Shown in pieces: positions 37,514 through 50,918 of a stretch of DNA of 64,000 nt (position 1 is its first letter; each line of letters begins with the position of its first letter). The translations under genes and the position numbers were made by a program. The notes beneath the pieces are model-generated. The model was not told the origin of the DNA. It saw nothing but the letters and a program-made list of their open reading frames with translations, and searched no databases. This stretch comes from Hyperoodon ampullatus (taxonomy: Eukaryota > Chordata > Mammalia > Artiodactyla > Ziphiidae). The stretch is from assembly GCA_949752795.1 (NCBI GenBank), contig CATKHW010000549.1, forward strand, positions 434,001 through 498,000, given 5' to 3'.

Positions 37514-40500
37514 GGCATGGATCATTGTGATGAAAAAGGCATGGAGACTTGTCATGACAGGGTTCAATGAGCATACTGATGACAAGTATCAGGGAGCATT
37601 GTGATGACAAGTGTATTGAGAATTGTGATGACAAAGGTCATGGAGCATTGTGATGAGAAGTCCATGGATAATTGTGATGACCAGCGTCATGGGGCGTTGT
37701 GATGACAAGTGTTATGGCACATTGTGATCACAAGGGTTTGGAGGATTGTGATGAGAGAGGTCATGGAGAATTTTGATTTCATTATGATGACAATAGCATG
37801 AAGCACTATGATGATGGGCATGGTGCATTGTGATGAAAGGGTTCATGGAGCATTGAGATGAAAAGAGGCATGGATCATTGTAATAACAAGGGTCTTGGAG
37901 CATTGTGATGACAAGGGCATGGAGTATTTTGATGAGAAGGCCATGGAGCATTCTGAAGACATGCGTCAGGGAGCTTTGTGATGACATGGGCATGGAGCAT
38001 TGCGATTACAGGGGTCTTGGAGCATTGTGATGACAAGGGTCATGGAGTCTTGTGATGACAAGGCCGTAGAACATTGTGATGGCAGGGGTCATGGAGCATT
38101 GTTATGACAGGAGTAATGGAGCATTGTGATGACAAGGGCATGGAGCATTGGTCTGAAAAGTTTCATGGATTATTGTGATGAGAGTGAGCATGGAGCATTG
38201 TGATGACAAGGGCACGGAACACAGTGATACATGTGTCATGGAGGATTGCAATGACAAGGGCATGGAGCATTGTGATGACAAGCGTCATGGAGCTTTGTGA
38301 TGACAACGGCATGGAGCAATGTGATGAGAGGTTTCATGGAGCTTTGTGATGACAATGGCATGGAGCATTGTGATTCCAAGGGTCATGGAGCTTTGTGATG
38401 ACATAGGCCATGGAGCATTTTGATGACAAGGGCGTGGTGCATTGTGATGAGAAGGGCAGGGAGCATTGTGATGACAGGGTCATGGAGCAATTGGATGAAA
38501 AGGGTCATGGAACATTTTGATGACAGTGTTTATGGAACATTGTGATGTTAGGGGTCATGGAGCATTGTGATGAAAAGGGTCATGGAGCACTGTGATGACA
38601 GGGGTTATGGAATATTGTGATGTCAGGGGTCATAGAGCATTGTGATGATAAGAGCATGTAGCATTGTTGTGACAAGGGTCATGGAACATTGGGATGACAG
38701 GGTGGAGGGAGTATTGTGTTGACTAGTGATGGAACATTGTGATATCAGTGGTGAGAGAGCATTTTGATGAGAGGTGCATGGAGCATTGTGATGACAAGGC
38801 TGTGGAACATTGTGATGAGAAACGCAGGGCACATTGTGATGACATGGGTCATGGAACATTGTGCTGACAAACGCATGGAGCATTGTGATGACAAGGTTTA
38901 TGGAGCATTGTGATGACAACGATGTGGAGCATTGTGATGACAAGCGCATGGCACATTTGATGCCATGTGTCATGGAGTAATGTGCTGACAAAGGCATGGA
39001 ACATTGTGATGACAAGTGTCACCGAGCATTGTGATGAAATGTTCATGGAGTGTTGTGGTCACAAAGGTTACAGAGCCTTGTGATGACGAGGGCATGGACC
39101 ATTGTGATGACAAAGGTCATGAAGCATTGTGATGACTGGAGTCACGGAGCATTGTGATGACAGGGGTCATAGAGCATTGTGATGAAAAGGCACGGAGCAT
39201 TGTGATGACAGGGGCATGTTGCATTGGTTTGACAAGTTTCAGGGATTATTGTGATGACAGTGGGCATGGCGCATTTTGATGACAAAGGCATGGAGCATTG
39301 TGATGAGAAGGTCATGGAGTATTGTGAAGAAGGGTGTCAGGGAGCATTGTGATGACATATGTCATGGTCTATTGCAATGACAATGGAATGTAGCATTGTG
39401 ATGCCAAGTGTCATGGAGGATTGTGATGACAAAGGTAATGGAGCATTTTGATGACAAGGGCTTGGAGCATTGTGATGACAAGGGTCATGGCGCATTGTGA
39501 TAACAAGGGCCATTGAGAATTTTGATGACATATTCATGAAGCATTGTGATGACAATCACATGGAGCTTGCAATGACAGGGGTCATGGAGCATTACAATGA
39601 CAAGTGCATAGAGAATTGTGATGACAAAACATGTAACACTGTGATGAGAAGTATCATGGAGCATAGTGATGCCAAGAACGTGGAGAATTGTGATGACAGG
39701 GGACATGGAGCATTGTGATGACCAGGGCATAGAGCATTGTGATGGCAAGACCGTGGAGCATTGTGATGAGAAGACCATGGATAATTGTGATGACGAGCGT
39801 CATGGAGCACTGTAATGACAAGGGGTATGGAGCATTGTGATGACAGGGGTCATGGAGCATTGTGATGACTGAGGACATGGAGCATCGTGATGACCAAGGC
39901 ATGGAGCATTGTCATGAGAATACCATGGATAATTGTGATGACGAGCGTCATGGAGCACTGTAATGACAAGAGGTATGGAGCATTGTGATGACAGGGGTCA
40001 TGGAGCATTGTGATGACTGAGGACATGGAGCATCGTGATGACCAAGGCATGGAGCATTGTGATGGCAAGACCGTGGAGCATTGTGATGAGAAGACCATGG
40101 ATAATTGTGATGACGAGCGTCATGGAACACTGTAATGACAAGGGGTATGGAGCATTTTGATGACAGGGTCATGGAGCATTCTGAAGACAATGATCAGGGA
40201 GCATTCTGATGACAAGCTTGTGGAGTATTGTGATGACAATGACATGGAGCGTTGTGATGAAAAGGGCATGGAGCATTCTTATGAAAAATGCATGGAGCAT
40301 TTTCATGACAGTGTTCAAGGAGAATTCTGAGGACAAGTGTCAGGGAGCATTGTGATGACAAGTGTATTGAGAATTGTGATGACAAAGGTCATGGAGCATT
40401 GTGACGACAGGTGCATGGAGTATTGTCATGACAGTCATCATGGAGTGTTGTGATGACAAGTGTTATGGAACATTGTGATCACAAGGAGTTGGAGCATTGT

Positions 40501-41297
40501 GATGACAGAGGTCATGGACCATTTTGATTTCAAGGAGCATGGAGCATTGTGATGACAAGGGCATGGAGCAATGTGATCCCAAGGTTCATGGAGGATTGTG
40601 ATGAAAATGGTAATGGAGTATTGTTATGACAAGCTCATGGAGCATTGTGATGACAAGGTCATGTAGGATTTTGATGACACAGGCATGGAGAATTGTGATG
40701 ATAAGGGTCATGGAGCACTGTGAGGATAAGCGTCACAGAGCATTGTGATTACAGGGGTCATGGAGCATTGGGATGACAAGGGCATGGATCATTGTGATGA
40801 CAAGTGTCATGGAGCATTGGGCTGAAAATGTTCATGGAGCATTGTGATGACATGGGAATGGAGCATTGTGATGACAAGAGTCCCGGATCATTGTGCTGTC
40901 AGGGGTCATGGAGTGTTGTGATGACAGTGGTCATGGAGGATTGTGATGATATGGGTCATGGAGCATTGTGATGAGAAGGTCATGAAGCATTGGGCTGAAA
41001 ATGTTCATGGAGTATTGTGATGACAGGGGTCATGGAGCATTGTAATGAGAAGGGAATTGAGCACTGTGATGACAAGGTCCTGGAGCATTGTGATGGGAAG
41101 TCCATGGAGCCTTGTGATGACAATTCTCATGGAACATTCTGATGAAAAGGGGCATGGAGCATTGTGATTACAGGGGTCTTGGAGCATTGTGATGACAAGG
41201 GCATGGAGTATTGTGATGAGAAGGCCATGGAGCATTCTGATGACATGCGTCATGGAGCTTTGTGCTGACAAGGGCATGGAGTATTGTGATGAAAATG
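37514..41297 (+). repeat. Minisatellite super-unit II (about 3.8 kb)
   Basis: Repeats the landmark order of super-unit I: caatagcatgaagc (about 37.79 kb), gtctgaaaagtttc (about 38.15), tatcagtggtgagagagc (about 38.73), ggtttgacaag (39226), gacatatgtc (39354), agcttgc (about 39.56) and gaagaccatgg (39770 and 40090, with a variant at 39918). It then adds gcaatgtgatccca (40568) and two gggctgaaaatg landmarks. The longest super-unit. Confidence 0.8.
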
Positions 41298-43439
41298 GCA
41301 TGGATCATTGTTATGAAAAAGGCATGGAGCCTTGTCATGACAGGGTTCTAGGAGCATACTGACGACAAGTGTCACGGAGCATTGTGATGACAAGTGTATT
41401 TAGCATTGTGATGACAAAGTTCATGGAGCATTGTGATGAGAAGACCATGGATAATTTTGATGATGAGCGTCATGGGGTGTTGTGATGATAAGTTTTATGG
41501 AACATTGTGATCACAAGGGTTTGGAGCATTGTGATGACAGAGGTCATGGAGCATTTTGATTTCATTGTGATGACAATAGCCTGAAGCATTATGGTGATGG
41601 GCATGGTGCATTGTGATGACAGCGTTCATGGAGCATTGAGATGAAAAGGGGCATGGAGCATTGTGATGACAAGGGCAAGGAGCATTGTGATGAGAAGGCC
41701 ATGGAGCATTCTGATGACATGCGTCATTGAGCTTTGTGATGACAAGGGCATGGAGCATTGTGATTACAGGGGTCTTGGAGCATTGTGATGACAAGGGTCA
41801 TGGAGCCTTGTGATGACAATGGTGTGGAACATTGTGATGGCAGGGGTCATGGAGCATTGTTATGACAGGGGTAATGGAGCATTGTGATGAGAAGGGCATG
41901 GAGCATTGGTCTGAAAAGTTTCATGGATTATTGTGATGAGAGTAGGCATGGAGCATTGTGATGACAAGGTCACAGAACACTGTGATCCATGGGTCATGGA
42001 GGATTGTAATGACAAGGGCATGGAGCATCGTGATGAGAAGGGCATCGAACATTGTTTTGACAAGCGTCATGGAGCTTTGTGATGACAAGGGCATGGAACA
42101 ATGTGATGAGAGGGTTCATGGAACTTTGTGATTCCAAGGGTTATGGAGCTTTGTGATGACAAAAGTCATGGAGCATTTTGATGTCAAGGGCGTGGTGCAT
42201 TGTGATGAGAAGGGCAGGGAGCATTTTGATGACAGGGTCATGCAGCAATTTGATGAAAAGTGTAATGGAACATTTTGATGACAGGGGTTATAGAACATTG
42301 TGATGTCAGGGGTCATGGAGCTTTGGGATGAAAAGGGTCATGGAGCATTTTGATGACAGGGGTTATGGAACATTGTGATGTCAGGGGTCATGGAACATTG
42401 TGATGATAAGGGGATGTAACATTGTGATGACAGGGGTCATGGAACATTGTGATTACAGGGGTGAGGGAGTATTGTGATGACTAGTGATGGAACATTGTGA
42501 TATCTCTGTTGAGAGAGCATTTTGATGAGAAGTGCATGGAGCATTGTGATTACAAGGTTTATGGAGCATTACGATGACAAGGTTGTGGACCGTTGTGATG
42601 AAAATCACGTGGCACATTGTGATGACAAGGGTCATGGAGCATTGTTCTGACAAAGGCATGGAGCATTGTGATGACAAGGGTCACGGAGCATTGTGATGAA
42701 AAGTTCATGGAGTATTGTGGTTACAAAGGTCACAGAACCTTGTGATGATGTGGGCATGGACCACTGTGATGACAAATGTTATGAAGCATTGTGATGACTG
42801 GAGTCACAGAGCATTTTGATGACAAGGGTCATGGAGCATTGTGATAACAAGGGCATGGAGCATTGTGATGACAGGGGCATGGAGCATTGGTCTGACAAGT
42901 TTAATAGATTATTGTGATGACAGTGGGCATGGGGCATTGTGATGACAAGGGCATGGGGCATTGTGATGAGAAGGTCATGGAGTATTGTGAAGACTGGTGT
43001 CAGGGAGCATTGGGATGACATATGTCATGGTCCATTGCGATGACAATGGCATGGAGCATTGTGATGCCAAATGTAATGGAGGATTGTGATGACAAATATA
43101 ATGGAGCATTGTGATGACTAGGGCTTGGAGCATTATGATGACAAGGGCCATTGAAAATTTTCATGACAAGGTCGTGAAACATTGTGATGACAAGGTGCTG
43201 GAGCATTATGATGAGAAAACCATGGAGCCTTGTGAGACAAGTCTCATGGAGCATACTGATGAAAAGGGGCATGGAGCATTGTGATTAGAGTGTCTTGGAA
43301 AATTGTGATGACAAGGGCATGGAGCATTGTGATGAGAAGGCCAAGGAGCAGTCTGATGACATGCGTCATTGAGCTTTGTGATGACAAGGGCATGGAGCAT
43401 TGTACTTACAGGCGTCTTGGAACATTGTGATGAAAAAGG
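41298..43439 (+). repeat. Minisatellite super-unit III (about 2.1 kb, shortened)
   Basis: Has caatagcctgaagc (about 41.57 kb), gtctgaaaagtttc (about 41.91), the tatctctgttgagagagc variant (about 42.49), ggtctgacaag (42889) and gacatatgtc (43017). It then goes to the next super-unit start without the agcttgc, 172-bp-group or gcaatgtgatccca segments. An internal deletion relative to super-unit II is the simplest reading. Confidence 0.75.
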
Positions 43440-46400
43440 CATGGATCATTGTGATGAAAAAGGCATGGAGCCTTGTCATGACAGGGTTCAAGGAGCATAC
43501 AGAGAACAAGTGTCAGGGAGCATTTTGATGACAAGTGTATTGAGCATTGTGATGACAAAGGTCATGGAGCATTGTGAAGAGAAGACCATAGATAATTGTG
43601 ATGACGAGCGTCATGGGGCATTGTGATGACAAGTGTTATGGAATATTGTGATCACAAGGGTTTGGAGCAGTGTTATGACAGAGGTCATGGAGCATTTTGA
43701 TTTCATTGTGATGACAATAGCCTGAAGCATTATGATGATGGGCATGGTGCATTGTGATGACAGGGTTCATGGATCATTGAGATAAAAAGGGACATGGAGC
43801 ATTGTGATTACAGGTGTCTTGGAGCATTGTGATGAGAAGGGTCATGGAGCCTTGTGATGACAAGGCCATGGAACATCGTGATGGCAGGGGTCATGGAGCA
43901 TTGTTATCACAGCGGTAATGGAGCATTGTGATGGCAAGGGCATGGAGCATTCTGATGACATGCATCATGGAGCTTTGTGATGACAAGGGCATGGAGCACT
44001 GTGATTACAGGGGTCTTGGAGCATTGTGATGACAAGGGTCATGGAGCCTTGTGATGACAAGGCCGTGGAACGTTGTGATGGCAGGGGTCATGGAGCATTG
44101 TTATGACAGGGGTAATGGAGCATTGTGATGACAAGGGCATGGAACATTTGTCTGAAAAGTTTCATGGATTATTGTGAAGAGAGTGGGCATGGAGCATTGT
44201 GATGACAAGGGCACGGAACACAGTGATAAATGGGTCATGGAGGATTGTAATGACAAGGGCATGGAGCATTGTGATGAGAAGGGCATCGAGCAGTGTGATG
44301 ACAAGCACCATGGAGCTTTTTGATGACAATTGCATGGAACAATGTGATGAGAGGTTTCATGGAGTATTGTGATGAAAATGGCATGGAGCATTGTGATGCC
44401 AAGGGTCATGGAGCTTTGTGATGACAAAGGTCATGGAGCATTTTGATGACAAGGGCATGGTGCATTGTGATGAGAAGGGTAGGGAGCCTTGTGATGACAT
44501 TGTCATGGACCAATTTGATGAAAAGGGTCATGGAACATTTTGATGAGAGGCGTTATGTAACATTGTGATGTTAGGGGTCATGGAGCATTTTGATGAAAAG
44601 GGTCATGGAGCATTTTGATGACAGGGGTTATGGAACATTGTGATGTCAGGGATCATCAAACATTGTGATGATAAGTGCATGTAGCATTGTGATGACAGGA
44701 GTCATGGAACATTGTGATGACAGGGTTGAGGAAGTATTGTGATGAATAGTGATGTAACATTGTGATATCAGTGGTGAGAGAGCATTTTGATTTGAAGTGC
44801 ATGGAGCATTGTGATGACAAGGTTTATGGAGCATTGTGATGACAAGATTGTGGAGCACTGTGACGACAAGCGCATGGTGCATTGTGATGACATGGGTCAT
44901 GGAGCATTGTGCTGACAAGCGCATGGAGCATTGTGATGACAAGGGTCATGGAGCATTGTGCTGAGAAAGGCATAGAGCATTGTGATGACAAGGGTCAAAG
45001 GGCATTGTGATGAAAAGTTCATGAAGCATTGTGGTTAAAAAGGTCACAGAGACTGTTGATGACAAGGGCATGGACCACTGTGATGACAAAGGTCATGTAG
45101 CCTTGTGATGACTGGAGTCATGGAGCATTGTGATGACAGGGGTCATGGAGCATTGTGATAACAAGAGCATGGGGCATTGTGATGACAAGGGCATGGAGCA
45201 TTAGTCTAATAAGTTTCATGGCTTATTGCGATGACAGTTGGAATGGCGCATTGTGATGACAAGGGCATGGAGCATTGTGATGACCAGGTCATTCATTATT
45301 GTGAAGACAGGTGTCAGGGAGCATTGTGATGACATATGTAATGGCCCATTTTGATGACAATGCCATGGAGCATTGTGATGCCAAGTGTCAAGGAGGATTC
45401 TGATGACAAAGGTAATGGAGCATTGTGATGACAATGGCTTGGAGCATTGTGATAACAAGGGTCAGGGAGCATTGTGCTGACAAGTGCATGGAAAATTGTG
45501 ATGACAGGGGACATGGAGCATTCTGATGACAAGCTTGTGGAGTATTTTGATGACAATGGCATGGAGCATTGTGTTGAAAATGGCATGGTGCATTTTGATG
45601 AAAAAGGCATGGAGCCTTTTTGTGACAGGGTTCAAGGAGCATTCTGACGACAAGTGTCAGGGAGCATTGTGATGACAAGTGTATCGAGAATTGTGATGAC
45701 AAAGGTCATGGAGCATTGTGATGAAAAGGGCATGGAGTATTGTGATGACAGGCATCATGGAGCATTGTGATGACAAGTGTTATGGAACATTGTGATCACA
45801 AGGGTTTGGAGCATTGTGATGACAGAGGTCATGGATCATTTTGATTTCAAGGAGCATGGAGCATTGTGATGACAAGGGCATGGAGCAATGTGATCCCAAG
45901 GTTCATGGAGGATTGTGATGGCAATGGTAATGGAGTATTGTGATGACAAGTGCATTGAACATTGTAATGACAAGGTCATGTAGCATTTTGCTGACAAAGG
46001 CATGGAGCATTGTGATGACAGGTGTCATGGAGCACTGTGATGACAAGCGTCACGGAGCATTGTGATTACAGGGGTCATGGAGCATTGGGATGACAAGGGC
46101 ATGCATCATTGTGATGACAAGTGTCATGGAGCATTGGGCTGAAAATGTTCATGGAGTATTGTGATGACAGGGGTCATGGAGCATTGTGATGACTAGGGAA
46201 TGGAGCATTGTGATGACAAGAGTCCCGGATCATTGTGTTGTCAGGTGATATTGAGCGTTGTGATGACTGTGGTCATGGAGAATTGTGATGATATTGGTCA
46301 TGGAGCATTGTGATGAGAAGGTCATGGAGCATTGGGCTGAAAATGTTCATGGAGTATTGTGATGACAGGGGTCATGGAGCATTGTGATGATAAGAGAATG

Positions 46401-46664
46401 GGGCATTTTGATGACAATGTCCTGAAGCATTGTGATGAGAAGACCATGGAGCCTTGTGATGACAAGTCTCATGGAACATTCTGATGAAAAGGGGCATGGA
46501 CCATTGTGATTACAGGGGTCTTGGAGCATTGTGATGACAAGGGCATGGAGCATTGTGATGAGAAGGCCATGGAGCATTCTGATGACATGCATCATGGAGC
46601 TTTGTGATGACAAGGGCATGGAGCATTGTGATTACAGGGGTCTTGGAGCATTGTGATGAAAATG
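43440..46664 (+). repeat. Minisatellite super-unit IV (about 3.2 kb)
   Basis: Has caatagcctgaagc (about 43.71 kb), gtctgaaaagtttc (about 44.15), tatcagtggtgagagagc (about 44.77), agtctaataag (45203), gacatatgt (45331), gcaatgtgatccca (45885) and two gggctgaaaatg landmarks (about 46,136 and 46,331). Confidence 0.78.
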
Positions 46665-48009
46665 GCATGGATGATTGTGATGAAAAAGGCATGGAGCCTT
46701 GTCATGAAAGGGTTCAGGGAGCATACTGATGGCAAGAGTCAGGGAGCATTGTGATGACATGTGTATTGCGCATTGTGATGACAAATGTCATTGGGCATTG
46801 TGATGACAAGTCCATGGATATTTGTGATGACTAGCGTCATGGGGTATTGTGATGACAAGTGTTATGGAACATTGTGATCACAAGGGTTTGGAGCATTGTG
46901 ATGACAAAGGTCATGGAGCATTTTGATTTCATTGTGATGACAAGAGCATGAAGCATTATGATGATGGGCATGGTGCATTGTGATGACAGGGTTCATGGAG
47001 CATTGTGATGAAAGGTGGCATGGAGCTTTGGTCTGACAAGTTTCATGGATTATTTTGATGACAGTGGGCATGGCACATTGTGATGACAAGGGCATGGAGC
47101 ATTGTGATGACAAGGTCATGGAGTATTGTGAAGACAGGTGTCAGGGAGCATTGTGATGACATATGTCATGTTCCATTGTGATGACAATAGCACGGAGCAT
47201 TGTGATGCCAAGTGTCATGGAGGATTGTTGTGACAAAGGTAAAGGAGCATTGTGATGATAAGCGCATGGAGCATTGAGATGACAAGGGCCATTGATAATT
47301 TTAATGTCCATGTCGTGAAACATTGTGATGACAAGCGCATGGAGCTTCCTATGACAGGGGTCATGGAGCATTGCGATGAAAAGTGCATGGAGTATTGTTA
47401 TGACAAGAGTATATAACATTGTGATGAGAAGTGCCATGGAGCATTGTGATGACAAGGACGTGGAGAATTGTGAGGACAAGGGACATTGAGCTTTGAGATG
47501 ACCAGGGCATGGAGCATTGTGATGGCAAAACCGTGGAGCATTGTGATGAGAAGACCTTTGGTAATTGTGATGACGAGCATCATGGAGCACTGTAATGACA
47601 AGGGGCATGAAGCATTGTGATGACAGGTGTCAGGGAGCATTGTGATGACAGGGGTCATGGAGCATTGTGATGACAAGGACATGGAGCATTGTGATGACAA
47701 GGGTACGGAACATTGTGATGAAAAGTGCCATTGAGAATTTTGATGATAAAGTCGTGAAGCATTGTGATGACAAACACTTGGAGCTTGCTATGACAGGGGT
47801 CATGGAACATTGCAATGACAAGTGCATGGAGAATTGTGATGAAACGAGCATGTAACTTTGTGATGAGAAGTGTCATGTAGCATTGTGATGACAAGTACGT
47901 GGTGAATTGTTATGACAAGGGACATGGAGCATTGTGATAACCAGGGAATGGAGCATTGTGATGACAGGGGTCATGGAGCATTATTATGACAAGGGCCATG
48001 GTGCATTCT
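46665..48009 (+). repeat. Minisatellite super-unit V (about 1.3 kb, ends at the array)
   Basis: Shortened copy with a variant start, then caagagcatgaagc (about 46.94 kb), ggtctgacaag (47030), gacatatgtc (47158), agcttcct and agcttgct segments (about 47.35 and 47.78 kb). It ends abruptly where satellite unit U20 resumes (gatataagatatcac). Confidence 0.75.
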
Positions 48010-49180
48010 GATATAAGATATCACTTATGAAGGGATTGTAAACCTGGCTACATATGAACTGAATTAGGAAAGAGAACAGAGTCTCAGATTTAGAAAACCC
48101 TCTTATGCTTGCTTAAGGGGGAAGGAGAGGTGGGTAGACTCACAAAACCAGAGTTTGATATTAACACAGGTACCGTTCCATAATCCAAATACAGAAGAGA
48201 CAAGCCCGACTCCTTCCTCAGTGAATGGGACTCAACACCCCTATTCCCCACAGAGAAATATATCTGACTAGTAAGGATCTTAAAACCTATGTATTGATAT
48301 GTCTCCATAAGGGAACCAAGTGTGTCTAGAATGACATAAACACGGCAGTGAGAATCAGCTCAAACCCACTATAAAAAGGAATTTCAAAACAAAACAAAGA
48401 AACAGTGAAATTCTTACACAATACCTTCAGGGGTTCTGATGAAACTTGGAATGACCCTATCTACAACAACAGCTGGATGTGGCATAAGGCTCTTCACTTG
48501 GGACTGAGAGGATTGGTGAGATTGGGTGAGAAAATGCAGACGCTTTAAAGCAATAATGCCTGCCACTGATTCCATGGTTCCCAACTCTCCAGGTAGAAGG
48601 GAATATCACTACAGTTATAACATGTATGGGAAACCTAGAGAATGGACACCCTCTGATGGTGAAAGGTTTCTAAAACTCTACTAATTTTTTTCTCTCCATG
48701 TGCTCCAGCTTGACATTCCAACTGCTTTAATATCAATCTCCCAACTTGGAGAGTCAGCCCCTATAACCTCCTGGTTCGCACAGTTGGCACATTGTGCAGA
48801 GGATATAAGGGAAGAGGGAGAACCAATGAGAGAGTAGCTGTAGGCATTTGGACGGCCACATGTCACAATAATTTCCCGTCACGAAGAAGAATTAACCAAA
48901 CTCTCAGCCTGCCCCACCCCCATAACTAGTATAGGTCCTGAAGAAAAATTGTGGGTTTGCGGTCAGCTAACAAAAACACAAGTTGAAAAATGGAGCTCAG
49001 GGGCACAGCAATTCACTAACTTGCAGAGTTATACAGGACTACTCTCTTCCAAAAATCTGTTGAGGAAAAGCCATGAGGCGGACTTGAAAATGAGGGAGAT
49101 TTGCATGAAACAGATTTCCAGAAGTACATTGGAATCGACTTTAAACACAGGAAAAGCATCACAACTTCGACAATTATGGA
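48010..49180 (+). repeat. Satellite unit U20, right part
   Basis: Resumes in the L1-like part at ataagatatcacttatg, which in an ordinary unit lies about 573 bp after the palindrome start. The left part stops at about 169 bp, so about 400 bp of the unit is missing. Highly diverged: gatattaacacagg, ccataatccaaatacag, gaatgacataaacacggcag. These are shared largely with U21. Confidence 0.9.
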
Positions 49181-50140
49181 ATTTTCCATAAAGGGCGCAT
49201 GAGTTTTCTCCTGAATATATTCAGGAGAAAACGCATACACCCATTTTGGCCAACCAAGCAACCGCACAATGCAAATCTGCACTACAAAGAAGTATCACTT
49301 CCCACCATTCAAAAGGGATATCCGTAAAATGTGTAAAAACCAGAAAGGCAAGAGGGGCTCTGGAGAACAGGGAGCCTTGTTATGCTGATGGGTGGGATGT
49401 AGATTGCCAACAGCCACTCTGGAGGAGTGCATTGTGTTCCCTAAAAGAATTAAACAACAGAGCTTCACAACCTAAGGCACTTCCAGTCATGGGAATATAC
49501 CTTGGGAAAATTGAAAATCAATAAGACACAGCCAACCCAAAATATAGGGCAGCACTGCTTACAAGAACCTCGACTTCGGGACACCTTAAATATCCTAGGA
49601 AAGACAAAAATAGTAAAGAAATTGTGGTACATACGTACGATGGAATATCCCTCAGCCATGAAATCAATGTCATAAGGCCAGTAGCAGCATAATGAGTGGA
49701 TTCATGTACGATGATTCTAACTGAAATAAGTCACACAGAAAAAGAAACTTATCATAAGATATCACTTATGAAGGTCTTGTAAACATGGCTACACATGAAC
49801 TGAATTAGGAAAGAGAAGAGTCTCACATTTAGAAAACACTCTTATGCCTGCTCAAGAGGAAAGGAGAGGTGGGGTGATGCATAAAACCAGAGTTTGATAT
49901 TAGCACAGGTACGGTTGCATAATCGAAATACAGAATAGACAAGACCAACTCTTTCCTCACTGAATGGGGCTCAAAACCCCTATTCCCCGTAGAGTAGTAT
50001 ATCTGACTAATAAGAATCTTAAAACCTATGTATTGATATGTCTCCATAAGGTAACCAAGTGTGTCTAGAACGACATAAACACGGCAGTGAGAATCAGCTC
50101 AAACCCACTATAAAAAGGAATTTCAAAACAAAACAAATAA
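48940..50140 (+). mobile_element. Diverged LINE-1 3' fragment in U20b-U21
   Basis: Collinear with L1 ORF2 C-terminal coding, then 3' UTR and A-rich tail, with the palindrome inserted near 49,181-49,254. Upstream, gttatacaggactactctcttccaaaa and aggaaaagcatcacaac fit L1 better than the arrayed units do. The frame with PLWR runs on into GIYLGKIENQ (to 49,524). Then tagtaaagaaattgtggtac resembles the L1 stretch coding for KKMWYI. Stops and indels make it non-functional. Confidence 0.75.
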
Positions 50141-50918
50141 ACAGTGAAATTCTTACACAATACCTTCAGGGGTTCTGATGAAACTTAGAATGACCCTATC
50201 TACAACGACAGCTGGATGTGGCATAAGGCTGGTCACTTGGGACTGAGAGGATTGGTGAGATTGGGTGAGAAAATGCAGACCGTTTAAAGCAATAATACCT
50301 GGCACCCATTCCATGGTTCCCAACTCTCCAGGTAGAAGGGAATATCACTACAGTTATAACATGTATGGGAAACCTAGAGAATGGACACCATCTGATGGTG
50401 AAAGGTTTCTAAAACTCTACTAATTTTTTTCTCTCCTTGTGCACCAGTTTGACATTCCAACTGCTTTAGTATCAATCTCCCAAATTGGAGAGTCAGCACC
50501 TTTAACCTCCTGGTTCGCACAGTTGGCACGTTTTGCAGAGGATATAAGGGAAGAGGGAGAAACAATTAGAGAGTAGCTGTAGGCATTTGGATGGCCACAT
50601 GTCACTCTAAATTCCCGTCACGAAGAAGAATTAACAAACTCTGAGCCAGCCTCCCCAATGCAACCAGTATAGGTCCTGAAGCAAAATTGTGGCTTGGCAG
50701 TCAGCCCACAAAAACGCGAGTTGAAAAATGGAGCTCAGGGGCACAGCAATTCACTAACTTGCAGAGTTATAAAGGACTACTCTCTTCCAAAAATCTGTTG
50801 AGTGAAAGCCATGAGGCGGACTTGAAAATGAGGCAGAAGTGCACGAAACAGATTTCCAGAAGTACATTGGAATCGCCTTTAAACACAGGAAAAGCATCAA
50901 AACTTCGACAATTATGGA
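49181..50918 (+). repeat. Satellite unit U21 (1,738 bp, diverged)
   Basis: Imperfect palindrome centred at 49217/49218, with intact central 20 bp but diverged outer arms (attttccataaagg against cattttggccaac). Shares many private variants with U20b and U22. The 93-codon frame of other units is broken (agtagcagcataatg). Confidence 0.92.

Larger units (their letters stand above)
33573..48009 (+). repeat. 14.4-kb complex minisatellite, 24-25-bp subunit
   Basis: Imperfect tandem repeat with core ggagcattgtgatgaca, linked by aaggg or ggggt and cat. Subunits are mostly 24 or 25 bp, so roughly 580 copies fit. The + strand is purine-rich. The minus-strand complement of the subunit has no stop in any frame, which explains the many long minus-strand frames of the SSQCSM / HHNAPC / ITMLHD type; these are not genes. 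Higher organisation is visible (super-units and local groups of about 172 bp, listed separately). There is no telomere-type motif, no CRISPR-like alternation of repeat and unique spacer, and no transposon inside. Confidence 0.96.

Noticed and set aside
47141..47608. Minus-strand frames up to 155 codons in the minisatellite (SSQCSM, HHNAPC, ITMLHD repeats) as a repetitive protein
   Set aside because: The complement of the 24-25-bp subunit has no stop in any of three frames, so long frames arise everywhere, and all frames drift because 25 is not a multiple of 3.
33573..48009. CRISPR array
   Set aside because: There are no alternating constant repeats and unique spacers; the whole 24-25-bp period is repeated with scattered substitutions, in a mammalian-type satellite setting.
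33573..48009. Minisatellite derived from the 1.74-kb unit (resemblance of acaatgatgcacttgg to the subunit)
   Set aside because: Only a few short words match and not in collinear order; no convincing seed was found.
33540..48050. Assembly chimera at the minisatellite edges
   Set aside because: Phase, orientation and the diverged subfamily agree on both sides, which favours a real interruption; this stays unproven without reads.
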